In this document: positions 18,730 through 27,027 of the stretch, piece after piece
Layout of the letters: every line of letters starts with the position of its first letter
Numbering within the stretch: the first letter of the stretch is position 1
NCBI GenBank assembly: GCA_002441135.1
Contig: DJVJ01000038.1
Span: 212,359 to 276,358 of the forward strand
Length of the DNA: 64,000 nt
Source: Caryophanales bacterium UBA6259
GTDB lineage: Bacteria > Bacillota > Bacilli > Tepidibacillales > Tepidibacillaceae
Direction: 5' to 3'
Position numbers and translations under genes: made by a program
Notes under the pieces: model-generated
What the model saw: the letters and a program-made list of their open reading frames with translations, nothing else
Databases searched by the model: none
What the model was told of the DNA's origin: nothing

Positions 18730-20259
18730 TTGTCGCTAGAAAATGATTTATTAGAAAGAGTAGAAAGAATTAAAAAGGGTGGAGCAGCCAAATATCACGA
18801 AAAAAATGCGGAGCAAGGAAAGCTATTTGTGAGAGACCGTCTAAAGCTGCTATTTGATGAAGGAATTGAATTAGAGGATGGATTCTTTGCTAATAATTTG
18901 GATGAAGAGTTTCCAGCAGATGGCGTTGTAACTGGAATCGGCAAAATTAATGGTCGTGTTGTTTGTGTGATGGCAAATGATTCGACCATCAAGGCAGGCT
19001 CATGGGGCCAAAGAACGGTAGAAAAAATTATTCGAATTCAAGAAACCGCAGATAAGCTAAGAGCGCCAATGATTTATCTAGTAGATTCGGCTGGAGCAAG
19101 AATTACGGATCAAGTGGAAATGTTTCCGGGGAGAAGAGGAGCAGGAAGAATTTTTTATAATCAAGTAAAACTATCTGGAAGGGTTCCTCAGGTTTGTGTA
19201 TTATTTGGACCTTCTGCAGCGGGTGGTGCTTATATTCCAGCCTTTTCCGATAATGTTATCATGGTGGATGGGAATGCATCGATGTATCTTGGATCTCCTA
19301 GAATGGCTGAGATGGTCATTGGTGAAAAAACTACCTTAGAGGATATGGGTGGGGCTCGTATGCATTGCTCGGTTTCTGGGGTTGGCGATGTCTTAGCAAA
19401 AAGCGAAGAAGAGGCAATTCAATTAGCAAAGGATTACCTATCCTATTTTCCTTTAAATTATACAGAAAAGCCACCAACTTATGTGGGTATGCAACCAAAG
19501 ACAAATGAAAAAACCTTAGAGGAAATTATACCAAAAAATCAAAATGCACCATTTAATATGCATGAAATGATTGAAAAGCTAGTGGATGAAAATTCTTTCT
19601 TTGAAATAAAGAAGCTATTTGCACCTGAAATCATAACTGGCTTTGGACGATTAAATGGGAAAGTCATTGGAATCATCGCTAATCAACCACGAGTAAAAGG
19701 GGGCGTATTATTCCATGATTCAGCAGATAAGGCAGCCAGATTTATTACACTTGCTGACGCCTTCCATATTCCACTCTTATTTCTAGCCGATGTTCCAGGA
19801 TTTATGATTGGATCTAAAGTGGAACGAGCAGGTATTATTCGACATGGTGCGAAAATGATTTCTGCAATGTCGGAGGCTACCGTTCCTAAGATTTCAATCA
19901 TTGTTCGAAAGGCATATGGTGCTGGATTATATGCGATGGCAGGCCCTGCCTTTGAACCAGATGTTTGCTTAGCACTTCCTACTGCACAGATCGCAGTAAT
20001 GGGCCCTGAAGCAGCAGTAAATGCAGTTTATGCGAATAAAATTGCCGAGTTAGCTCCAGAAGATAGAGCCGCTTTTGTTGAAAAGAAAAGGGAGGAGTAT
20101 AAGAAGGATATTGACATTTATCGTTTGGCATCCGAATTAATTGTTGATGGTATCGTTCCTGCTAACTCCTTAAGAGATGAACTAATAAAAAGATTTGACA
20201 TGTATATGTCCAAATATCAAGTGTTTACTGAGCGAAAGCATCCTGTTTATCCCGTATAA
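18730..20259 (+). CDS. yngE: Acyl-CoA carboxylase carboxyltransferase (YngE-like)
   Basis: This 509-residue protein belongs to the propionyl/methylcrotonyl-CoA carboxylase beta family. It has two crotonase-like halves: GPSAAGGAYIPAFSD in the N-half (acyl-CoA oxyanion site) and a glycine-rich RKAYGAGLYAMAG in the C-half (biotin site). It moves the carboxyl group from the biotin carrier to the acyl-CoA; methylcrotonyl-CoA is inferred from the neighbouring HMG-CoA lyase. The start is TTG with AGGAGG upstream. It is the last gene of the operon and ends before a bidirectional terminator. Confidence 0.92.
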   Translation: MSLENDLLERVERIKKGGAAKYHEKNAEQGKLFVRDRLKLLFDEGIELEDGFFANNLDEEFPADGVVTGIGKINGRVVCVMANDSTIKAGSWGQRTVEKIIRIQETADKLRAPMIYLVDSAGARITDQVEMFPGRRGAGRIFYNQVKLSGRVPQVCVLFGPSAAGGAYIPAFSDNVIMVDGNASMYLGSPRMAEMVIGEKTTLEDMGGARMHCSVSGVGDVLAKSEEEAIQLAKDYLSYFPLNYTEKPPTYVGMQPKTNEKTLEEIIPKNQNAPFNMHEMIEKLVDENSFFEIKKLFAPEIITGFGRLNGKVIGIIANQPRVKGGVLFHDSADKAARFITLADAFHIPLLFLADVPGFMIGSKVERAGIIRHGAKMISAMSEATVPKISIIVRKAYGAGLYAMAGPAFEPDVCLALPTAQIAVMGPEAAVNAVYANKIAELAPEDRAAFVEKKREEYKKDIDIYRLASELIVDGIVPANSLRDELIKRFDMYMSKYQVFTERKHPVYPV

Positions 20260-20277
20260 CCAGTTAACAAAGAAAAA

Positions 20278-20302
20278 GGAGACTTTATATAGGTCTCCTC
20301 CT
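20278..20302. terminator. Hairpin between convergent genes
   Basis: GGAGAC and GTCTCC form a short stem between the carboxyltransferase gene and a small convergent gene. The T tail is modest on each side, so it is a moderate-strength candidate. Confidence 0.5.
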
Positions 20303-20313
20303 TTATCTTCTCA

Positions 20314-20511
20314 TTATTCCGTTTGATTTATATATTGCTCAATGATTCTTGTTTCTTCTTGGATATGGTCTTGCTTAGCGACGATTGGGATTTGATAGAT
20401 AGGCAATAACTGATTAATTGCTTCTTCCGTAATATTAGTAATTTCCATTTCTCCTTGGGATAGTTGTTCTTCAAGTTTATTTTTTACTTTTGAAATGTTT
20501 GGTTGCTCCAT
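20314..20511 (-). CDS. Small hypothetical protein
   Basis: This minus-strand gene of 65 residues has a strong AGGAGG 8 nt before its ATG. The product is acidic and Gln/Glu/Ile-rich, without cysteine or membrane segment. I recognise no family. It sits alone between the leucine-type operon and the broken degV gene. Confidence 0.6.
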   Translation of the reverse strand: MEQPNISKVKNKLEEQLSQGEMEITNITEEAINQLLPIYQIPIVAKQDHIQEETRIIEQYINQTE

Positions 20512-20683
20512 TTACTTATCCTCCTTTTTTTTATTATGGATGGGCCTTCGTTTCTTTATACGATAGGTTTATAGTGACAGAGAAATGCTGCTAGGTTATA
20601 CTAAAATTAGTACTAGGTACTATTAATTAGTTATATAATAAAGTACTAACTATAATTTAATTAAATAAAGGTGAGGGAGAATA

Positions 20684-21535
20684 ATGAAAAATATAACCTA
20701 TGTTTTAGATAGTGGAAGTGATTTTGAACAACAGTTTACTAGTTGATTTCATTTTCCTGTTAGGATTGTTCCTCTGAATTTAATTATTGAAGGTCAAGAA
20801 TATAAGGATGGATTAGATATATCAAAAGATGAATTTTATACCAAAATGGCAGAAGCAAAGGAATTGCCCAAAACTAGTCAACCATCTCCACAGCAATTTT
20901 ATGAAGTATTTAGTGAGGAAGTAGCAAAAGGGAATGAAGTTCTATGTATTTGCTTAACCTCAAAACTAAGTGGTACTTATCAAAGTGCGGTAATTGCAAA
21001 AGAGATGCTAGAGGAAGAAAAAAATTTGGTACATATCATAGATTCTGAAAGCGTTTCTGCCCATTTAATTCTTTTACTAAAAAAGGCGGATCAATTAATA
21101 TTGGAAGGCAATGATTTAATCCAAGTAGCAATACAGCTAGAGCAATTCCGGAGCAAAGTTAATATATTAGCTTTACTTGATACTTTAGAGAATTTGAAAA
21201 AGGGTGGAAGAGTCTCCTTTGCTCAAGCAGCAATTGGTGGATTATTAAACATTAAACCATTAATTACATTAACAGATGGCTTAGTAGAAACGATTGAAAA
21301 ATTTAGAGGTAGAAAAAAAGGATTGTCCAATTTAGCCGAGATGCTCACATCACCAAAAATAAAAAAAGATATTCTATTTGTTGTCCATAGCTTTCAAGAC
21401 GAAGCACGATTAAAGGAAGAATTGGATGTAATGCCTTTATCTGATTTTAAACAAATTGAGTTTCTAAAATTAGGATCAACAATAGGAACACATGCAGGTG
21501 CTAATACCTTAGGTTTTGTATTTGAAAGTGAGTAA
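20684..21535 (+). pseudogene. DegV-family protein interrupted by an in-frame TGA
   Basis: Read through, the frame gives 283 residues, a normal DegV length, starting MKNITYVLDSGSDFE with GTGAGGGAG upstream. Codon 21 (20744-20746) is TGA; the frame continues without shift into VRIVPLNLIIEGQEYKDG and the conserved SKLSGTYQSAVIAKE and DTLENLKKGGR blocks. DegV proteins bind a fatty acid between two domains and act as fatty-acid kinase partners (FakB). The DSGSD loop is upstream of the stop, so the downstream 229-residue piece would lack part of the ligand-binding domain. This may be a true nonsense mutation or a base-call error. I see no sign of a selenocysteine element. Confidence 0.75.
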
Positions 21536-21573
21536 GGAAGGGTAAAATAATCTAATCAATAATATTGTAAATA

Positions 21574-21607
21574 GGGACACCAGTGTTTTTTCTGGTGTTC
21601 TTATTTT
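21574..21607 (+). terminator. Intrinsic terminator after degV
   Basis: GACACCAG and CTGGTGTT form an 8-bp stem with a T-rich loop and a TTATTTT tail. Confidence 0.8.
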
Positions 21608-21736
21608 ATACTTTAGGAAAGCCAGTCTTTTCTAATTTCAAAATAGTTCAAAAAATTCGTCCAAAAAATGTTTAACTCATGTTATATTGTTATCAAGGAA
21701 AAAAACTATTTTATATCGCTTAAATGGGGGATGAAG

Positions 21737-22639
21737 ATGAGATTTGTAACCTTTGAAATGGGAAATGAACAGCGTATTGGATTATTATTAGAAGACAATC
21801 AAGTTCTTGACCTGCAAAAAGCCCAAGAACTAATGGAAAATCAGATTACTTTACCGAATACGATGATTGGATTGATTCAATTAGGAGAAAGTGCGATAAA
21901 TAAAAGTAAAGAAATTTTAGAATGGATACAAATAGGAAATGGAGAGGGTGCTATCTATTCATTAGATCAGGATGTTCATTTGCTAGCGCCAATTCCTAGA
22001 CCAACAAAGAATATATTTTGCTTAGGCAAAAATTATGCTGCACATGCTAAGGAAATGGGGGCAGAGGAGCTGCCAAAATATCCAATGGTATTCTCCAAAG
22101 CACCAACTACAGTTACTGGCCCTTATGCGAATGTATTGAGCCATAAGGAAATTACAGATAGCTTAGATTATGAGGGTGAAATGGCAGTCATCATAGGGAA
22201 AAAGGGCACCCGAATTTCCAAAGAAGAAGCCTTTGATTATGTTTTTGGTTATACAATAATTAATGATATTACCGCGAGAAACCTACAAAACAATCATAAG
22301 CAATTCTTACTTGGAAAAAGCTTAGACACTGGTTGTCCAATGGGACCAGCTATTGTTCATGCTTCTGTGATTGAGAACGCCCATCATTTACAAGTGAAAA
22401 CAACCGTAAATGGAGAGCTTAGACAAAACGGAAATACAGACGAGTTTATTTTTGACATTCCAACCATGATTGCTTCCATAAGTCAGGGTTTAACATTAGA
22501 ACCTGGGGATATCATCGCAACAGGAACACCATCTGGGGTTGGATCAGGCTTTAACCCACCAAAATTCCTTAAAGTAGGAGATGTGGTTGAGGTTGAAATT
22601 GAAGGACTAGGTGTAATTAAAAATACAATCGTAGAATAG
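21737..22639 (+). CDS. Fumarylacetoacetate hydrolase-family protein
   Basis: This encodes 300 residues of the FAH family, metal-dependent enzymes that cleave or decarboxylate acylpyruvates and similar 2-oxo acids. Visible landmarks are IFCLGKNYAAHAKE (about residue 95), DYEGEMAVIIGKKG with the metal-binding Glu residues, and a C-terminal GDIIATGTPSGVGSG. The longer frame from 21668 lacks an RBS; GGGGG 6 nt before the ATG at 21737 favours the shorter form. The exact substrate is unknown. Confidence 0.85.
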   Translation: MRFVTFEMGNEQRIGLLLEDNQVLDLQKAQELMENQITLPNTMIGLIQLGESAINKSKEILEWIQIGNGEGAIYSLDQDVHLLAPIPRPTKNIFCLGKNYAAHAKEMGAEELPKYPMVFSKAPTTVTGPYANVLSHKEITDSLDYEGEMAVIIGKKGTRISKEEAFDYVFGYTIINDITARNLQNNHKQFLLGKSLDTGCPMGPAIVHASVIENAHHLQVKTTVNGELRQNGNTDEFIFDIPTMIASISQGLTLEPGDIIATGTPSGVGSGFNPPKFLKVGDVVEVEIEGLGVIKNTIVE

Positions 22640-22641
22640 AA

Positions 22642-22670
22642 TAGACACTCTGTAAAAACTCGCATATAAT
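22642..22670 (+). promoter_or_regulatory. Sigma-A promoter of hutH
   Basis: TAGACA (22642-22647) and TATAAT (22665-22670) are separated by exactly 17 nt. Transcription would start near 22677, leaving a leader of about 150 nt. Confidence 0.65.
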
Positions 22671-22730
22671 AAATTAAGAAACATAGGTGTAAATTTTAAT
22701 ATTTAAATTTTAAACAAACTTTACCTTGAG

Positions 22731-22788
22731 AAAGGGGGGAAGCTGTTTGGTTTTTTATCAAACAGTATCCCTCCTTTTATTGTTTTTA
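22731..22788 (+). promoter_or_regulatory. Terminator-like leader hairpin before hutH
   Basis: A 9-bp outer stem (AAAGGGGGG with CCCTCCTTT, one G-T pair) and a 7-bp inner stem (CTGTTTG with CAAACAG) form a strong hairpin followed by a T-rich tail, inside the leader and ahead of the start codon. In Bacillus the hut operon is controlled by HutP at a similar terminator. No hutP is seen here, and only one clear UAG follows, so the regulator is uncertain. Confidence 0.65.
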
Positions 22789-22826
22789 GTTTGATAATGA
22801 GATAAAGAAAGAAAGGATAAGAGCCG

Positions 22827-24317
22827 ATGACAATTTACATTGATGGGAATCATTTAACCTTTGAACAGATTTATGAGGTAGCATATAACAAAGTACAGGT
22901 ACAGCTAACTGAAGAAGCATGGGCCAAGGTGGATGCAGCACGAAGCGTAATAGAACAATCTATTGATCAAGGAAAAGTGATTTATGGAGTAAATACTGGC
23001 TTTGGTAAGCTAAGTGATGTGCAGATTAAAAACGGCTTTTTAAAGGACTTACAATATCATTTAATTCGAAGTCATGCCTCTGGTGTAGGTGAGCCATTCT
23101 CAGAAGAAATCAGTAGAGTGATGATGTTGTTAAGAGCCAATGCACTAGCAAAAGGCTTTTCTGGTATCACTAGGGATACTCTTGGACAGCTATTAAATCT
23201 ATTAAACCACCAAATTCATCCAGTCATTCCAAGTCAAGGCTCTCTCGGAGCGAGCGGTGATCTTGCTCCATTATCTCATTTAGCACTTGTTCTAATTGGA
23301 GAAGGGGAAGCATGGGTAGATGGAGAAAGAATGACGGGATTGGAAGGATTAACCAAAAGGGGCCTGGCCCCTATCAGTTTATCTGCAAAGGAAGGGTTAG
23401 CCTTAATTAATGGGACTCAAGCAATGACTGCGGTTGGGGTATTAACCTATTTAGAAGCTAGAGACTTAATTCAACAAGCAAATCAAATCGCAGCAATTAC
23501 AATGGAAGGCTTACGAGGAGTGATCGATGCATTTGATGAGCAGGTACAGATGGTGCGTCCTTACCCACAGCAAAGTGAAGTTGCACGTGGTTTTCGAGAG
23601 CAATTAAAGGATAGCAAATTAATTACCAAGCAAGGTGAGATTCGAGTACAGGATGCCTACACTATTCGTTGTATCCCACAGGTTCATGGAGCAATTCAAC
23701 AGGTGCTTGATTATGTAGATAATGTTTTAAAAATTGAAATAAACTCAGCGACCGATAATCCGTTAATTTTTCCAGAGACAGGAGATATTATCTCAGGGGG
23801 AAACTTTCATGGAGAACCAGTAGCCTTTGCAATGGATTTTCTTAAAATAGCGATGTCAGAGCTAGCCAATATGTCTGAAAGACGAATCGAGCGATTAGTT
23901 AACCCTGCTTTAAGTGGACTCCCAGCCTTTTTAAGTCCAAATCCTGGTCTACAATCAGGAATGATGATCGCACAATATGTCGCTGCCTCTTTAGTTTCTG
24001 AAAACAAAGTATTAGCTCATCCAGCAAGTGTCGATTCCATTCCTTCCTCGGCTAACCAAGAGGATCACGTTAGCATGGGAACTATAGCTGCAAGACAAGC
24101 AAAAGAGGTTGTTAAAAATGCTCGCCATGTGATAGCAATTGAGCTACTTAGTGCGGCATTAGCTGTAGAAAAGCTAGGCGTAAATCACCTTTCTTCTCGT
24201 TCAAAAGAGATTTATCAATGGTTAAGGGAAGATATCCCTACCCTAGATCAGGACCGAGTTCTGGGTAAGGATATTGAAGCAGTGGCCAACAAATTACAAT
24301 ATAAGTGGCTAGGGTAA
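22827..24317 (+). CDS. hutH: Histidine ammonia-lyase
   Basis: This encodes 496 residues, the usual length. The enzyme removes ammonia from L-histidine to give urocanate, the first step of histidine use. The tripeptide Ala142-Ser143-Gly144 in GSLGASGDLAPLSH would cyclise into the MIO prosthetic group. Other family blocks include INGTQAM and SSANQEDHVSMG near residue 410. Neither hutU, hutI nor hutG lies nearby, so the rest of the pathway is elsewhere or missing. The 3' end overlaps the convergent aldo/keto reductase gene by 9 nt. Confidence 0.94.
   Translation: MTIYIDGNHLTFEQIYEVAYNKVQVQLTEEAWAKVDAARSVIEQSIDQGKVIYGVNTGFGKLSDVQIKNGFLKDLQYHLIRSHASGVGEPFSEEISRVMMLLRANALAKGFSGITRDTLGQLLNLLNHQIHPVIPSQGSLGASGDLAPLSHLALVLIGEGEAWVDGERMTGLEGLTKRGLAPISLSAKEGLALINGTQAMTAVGVLTYLEARDLIQQANQIAAITMEGLRGVIDAFDEQVQMVRPYPQQSEVARGFREQLKDSKLITKQGEIRVQDAYTIRCIPQVHGAIQQVLDYVDNVLKIEINSATDNPLIFPETGDIISGGNFHGEPVAFAMDFLKIAMSELANMSERRIERLVNPALSGLPAFLSPNPGLQSGMMIAQYVAASLVSENKVLAHPASVDSIPSSANQEDHVSMGTIAARQAKEVVKNARHVIAIELLSAALAVEKLGVNHLSSRSKEIYQWLREDIPTLDQDRVLGKDIEAVANKLQYKWLG
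23355..23372. repeat. GC-rich palindromic 18-mer, copy 1 (inside hutH)
   Basis: AAAAGGGGCCTGGCCCCT is exactly repeated at 63977-63994. Its core AGGGGCC-T-GGCCCCT is a perfect inverted repeat in an otherwise AT-rich sequence. Confidence 0.55.
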
Positions 24318-25283
24318 TTTATTACCTCTAGAGGCGACATAGAGAGCATACCATTCTTCTCTTGTCATTTGTTCTGACTGAAGAACAGCATCTTTACTAT
24401 TTTTTATTCGCTCTAAACTAGTCGTACCAATTACAGGTTGAATTTTCATAGGATGTCTCATTAACCAACCAAGGATAATCGCTTCCTTGGTTGTCTCTTT
24501 TTCTTTTGCCATTTTGTGAATTAATTCTCTTGTCTTGAAATCTGCTTCTGAAAGATTTTCTGTTTTTTCTCCTGAATACAATCCTTTTGCTAATGGTGAC
24601 CACGCTTGTATCTGGATATTATGTAATCGGCTATACTCAATAAGACCAGCTGCAAAATTTTTTGCTGCACCTGCTTCTTGATTTACGAAGACGCCTTCCT
24701 CAAGCCAGTCTATTTTTTTCAAGCTCATCTCTAGTTGATTAACAATTATCGGTTCATTGGTATAGGACTGAATTAATTCAATCTGTCCTTGGTTCATATT
24801 GGAAACGCCAAAATGGCGAACTTTACCTTGGCTTTTTAATTGCTGGAATACTTCTGCCACTTCATCCGGCTCTATTAGAGGATCTGGTCGATGTAAAAGT
24901 AGAATATCTAAGTATTCAATGGCTAGTCTTTGTAAGATACCATCGACAGACTTTAAAATATGTTCCTTTGAAAAGTCATACCTACTTGGCCCTAATTCAT
25001 CCTCAAATCGAATTCCACACTTGCTTTGTATTGTCATTCTTTCTCGCAAATGAGGGTTTGCCTTAATGATTTTTCCGAAAACCTTTTCTGCTTTACCCAG
25101 CTTATATATATCCGCATGATCAAACATCGTGATTCCAGAAGTAAGTGCCATATCTATGGCTTCCTCTGCTCTTAATATCTCCTCTTTAGTAATTGGAGCG
25201 GTATCCCAGCCTCCACCAAAGCCCATAAATCCAAGGACTAGACGACTAGAAGTAATATTTCTTTTTTCTAATGGCATATGCAT
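24309..25283 (-). CDS. Aldo/keto reductase (YdhF-like)
   Basis: This NADPH-dependent oxidoreductase of 324 residues has a (beta/alpha)8 barrel. The catalytic set can be traced: Asp and Tyr in DHADIYKLGKAE (about residues 56-67), Lys in IQSKCGI and His in LLHRPDP. The VIGTTSLERIKNS block near the C-terminus binds the cofactor phosphate. The order of motifs resembles the E. coli YdhF group; the substrate is unknown. GAAAGAGG lies 11 nt upstream of the ATG, and an ATG 6 nt further in is equally possible. Confidence 0.88.
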   Translation of the reverse strand: MHMPLEKRNITSSRLVLGFMGFGGGWDTAPITKEEILRAEEAIDMALTSGITMFDHADIYKLGKAEKVFGKIIKANPHLRERMTIQSKCGIRFEDELGPSRYDFSKEHILKSVDGILQRLAIEYLDILLLHRPDPLIEPDEVAEVFQQLKSQGKVRHFGVSNMNQGQIELIQSYTNEPIIVNQLEMSLKKIDWLEEGVFVNQEAGAAKNFAAGLIEYSRLHNIQIQAWSPLAKGLYSGEKTENLSEADFKTRELIHKMAKEKETTKEAIILGWLMRHPMKIQPVIGTTSLERIKNSKDAVLQSEQMTREEWYALYVASRGNKLP

Positions 25284-25475
25284 TATGGGTAAACCTCTTT
25301 CTATATGTAAAATATAAACAAAATGTATATTGTTTTAACTGATTATAAAGTGAATATAATCAACAAGCAAATCGCTACTCTTTTTTAATAAAAACTTTTA
25401 AAGAGGAATTTTTTAAAATTAATAGAATAACCTAATGAAGATGTTTAATGATTTTAGAAAGGGGATTATACATAA

Positions 25476-26990
25476 ATGGAAACTATTTTAAATGAAAAAG
25501 TAGAAGCATTTAAAGAGTTAATTAAGAAAATTAAGGCATATAATGAAGCTATTAATGTAATGTATTGGGATTTAAGAACGGGTGCTCCAGAAAAAGCAGT
25601 GGATGGCCGGTCAGAAGTTATTGGCATGTTATCCTCTGAAGTTTTTCAACTTAGTACCTCAAATGAGCTAGGAGAACTACTTGAATATCTATCCCAGCCT
25701 GAACAAGATAAGAATTTAGATGAAATTACTCGTGCTGCTGTAAAAGTTACAAAGAAAGATTTTGATCAGAATAAAAAAATTCCAGCGGATTTATATAAAG
25801 AGTATGTTGTTTTAACTTCAAAAGCAGAATCAGTTTGGGCTGAAGCAAAAGATAAATCTGATTTTTCCTTATTTCAGCCTTATCTAGAGAAAATTGTTCA
25901 TTTTAATCAACAATTTGCTGAATTATGGGGCTATGAAGGAAGCAAATACAATGCTCTATTAGATAATTATGAGCAAGGGATGACTGTGGAAAAGCTAGAT
26001 CCAATTTTTACAGCATTAAGAGAAGATCTTGTTCCATTAATTCAAAAGGTTGCCGAAGCAAAACAGGTGGAAACAAGCTTTTTACGAAAGAAATATCCTA
26101 AGCACCAACAAGAGCAATTTAGCAAATATATCCTAGAAGAAATGGGCTATGACTTCAAAGCAGGTCGAATTGATGAAACGGTTCATCCTTTTCAAATTAC
26201 ATTAAACCACGGTGATGTTCGGGTACTAACCAAATATGAAGAAAATGATTTAACAGTTTCTTTATTTAGTACATTGCATGAGGGTGGCCATGCTCAATAT
26301 GAGCAAAATATTGCTTCCGAGTTAGATGGAACTCCAATCTATGAAGGAGCTTCGATGGGTATTCATGAATCTCAATCTCGTTTTTGGGAAAATGTGGTTG
26401 GTCGAAATGAATTATTTTGGAACAACTACTATTCCAAATTAACGGAAATGTTTCCTGAACAATTAAAGGATGTAGCTGTAAAAGATTTTTATAAAGGAGT
26501 TAATGAAATAAAACCTTCATTAATTCGAATTGATGCGGATGAATTAACCTATAATCTTCACATTATGCTTCGATATGAATTAGAAAAAGCATTAATCAAT
26601 GGCGAAATTTCCGTAGATCAATTACCAGCTTTGTGGAACGAAAAAATGAAGGATTATCTAGGCGTTGAACCAGCGAATGATGGAGAAGGAGTTCTACAGG
26701 ATGTTCACTGGTCTGCAGGTCTCATCGGATATTTCCCAACCTATGCATTAGGAAACATTTATGCTGCTCAATTTACAGAACAAATGAAAAAAGAGCTGTC
26801 AAACTTTGATCAATTAATGCTAGAGGGTAATCTAATCCCAATTAAAGAATGGCTAGATGAAAAAATTCATCAATATGGCAAATTAAAAACGCCAACACAG
26901 CTATTAAAAGATATTACTGGCGAGGAATTAAATGCAAAGTACCTTATTCAGTATCTAACCAACAAGGTAAATGATATATATAATGTGTAA
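25476..26990 (+). CDS. Thermostable-type carboxypeptidase M32
   Basis: This metallocarboxypeptidase of 504 residues has the M32 zinc motif HEGGH starting at His268, followed by the downstream GASMGIHESQSRFWEN block carrying the third zinc ligand. It removes C-terminal residues from peptides, with broad specificity in known members. It has no signal peptide, so it is cytoplasmic. GAAAGGGG precedes the ATG, and the phosphohexomutase gene follows after 37 nt, possibly co-transcribed. Confidence 0.93.
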   Translation: METILNEKVEAFKELIKKIKAYNEAINVMYWDLRTGAPEKAVDGRSEVIGMLSSEVFQLSTSNELGELLEYLSQPEQDKNLDEITRAAVKVTKKDFDQNKKIPADLYKEYVVLTSKAESVWAEAKDKSDFSLFQPYLEKIVHFNQQFAELWGYEGSKYNALLDNYEQGMTVEKLDPIFTALREDLVPLIQKVAEAKQVETSFLRKKYPKHQQEQFSKYILEEMGYDFKAGRIDETVHPFQITLNHGDVRVLTKYEENDLTVSLFSTLHEGGHAQYEQNIASELDGTPIYEGASMGIHESQSRFWENVVGRNELFWNNYYSKLTEMFPEQLKDVAVKDFYKGVNEIKPSLIRIDADELTYNLHIMLRYELEKALINGEISVDQLPALWNEKMKDYLGVEPANDGEGVLQDVHWSAGLIGYFPTYALGNIYAAQFTEQMKKELSNFDQLMLEGNLIPIKEWLDEKIHQYGKLKTPTQLLKDITGEELNAKYLIQYLTNKVNDIYNV

Positions 26991-27027
26991 TTAACTTATT
27001 ATTAAAATTAATGGTGGTGGAGGAGTA

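Noticed and set aside
20744..20746. TGA in degV as a selenocysteine codon
   Set aside because: DegV is not a selenoprotein and the following sequence gives no obvious SECIS stem; a mutation or base-call error is simpler.
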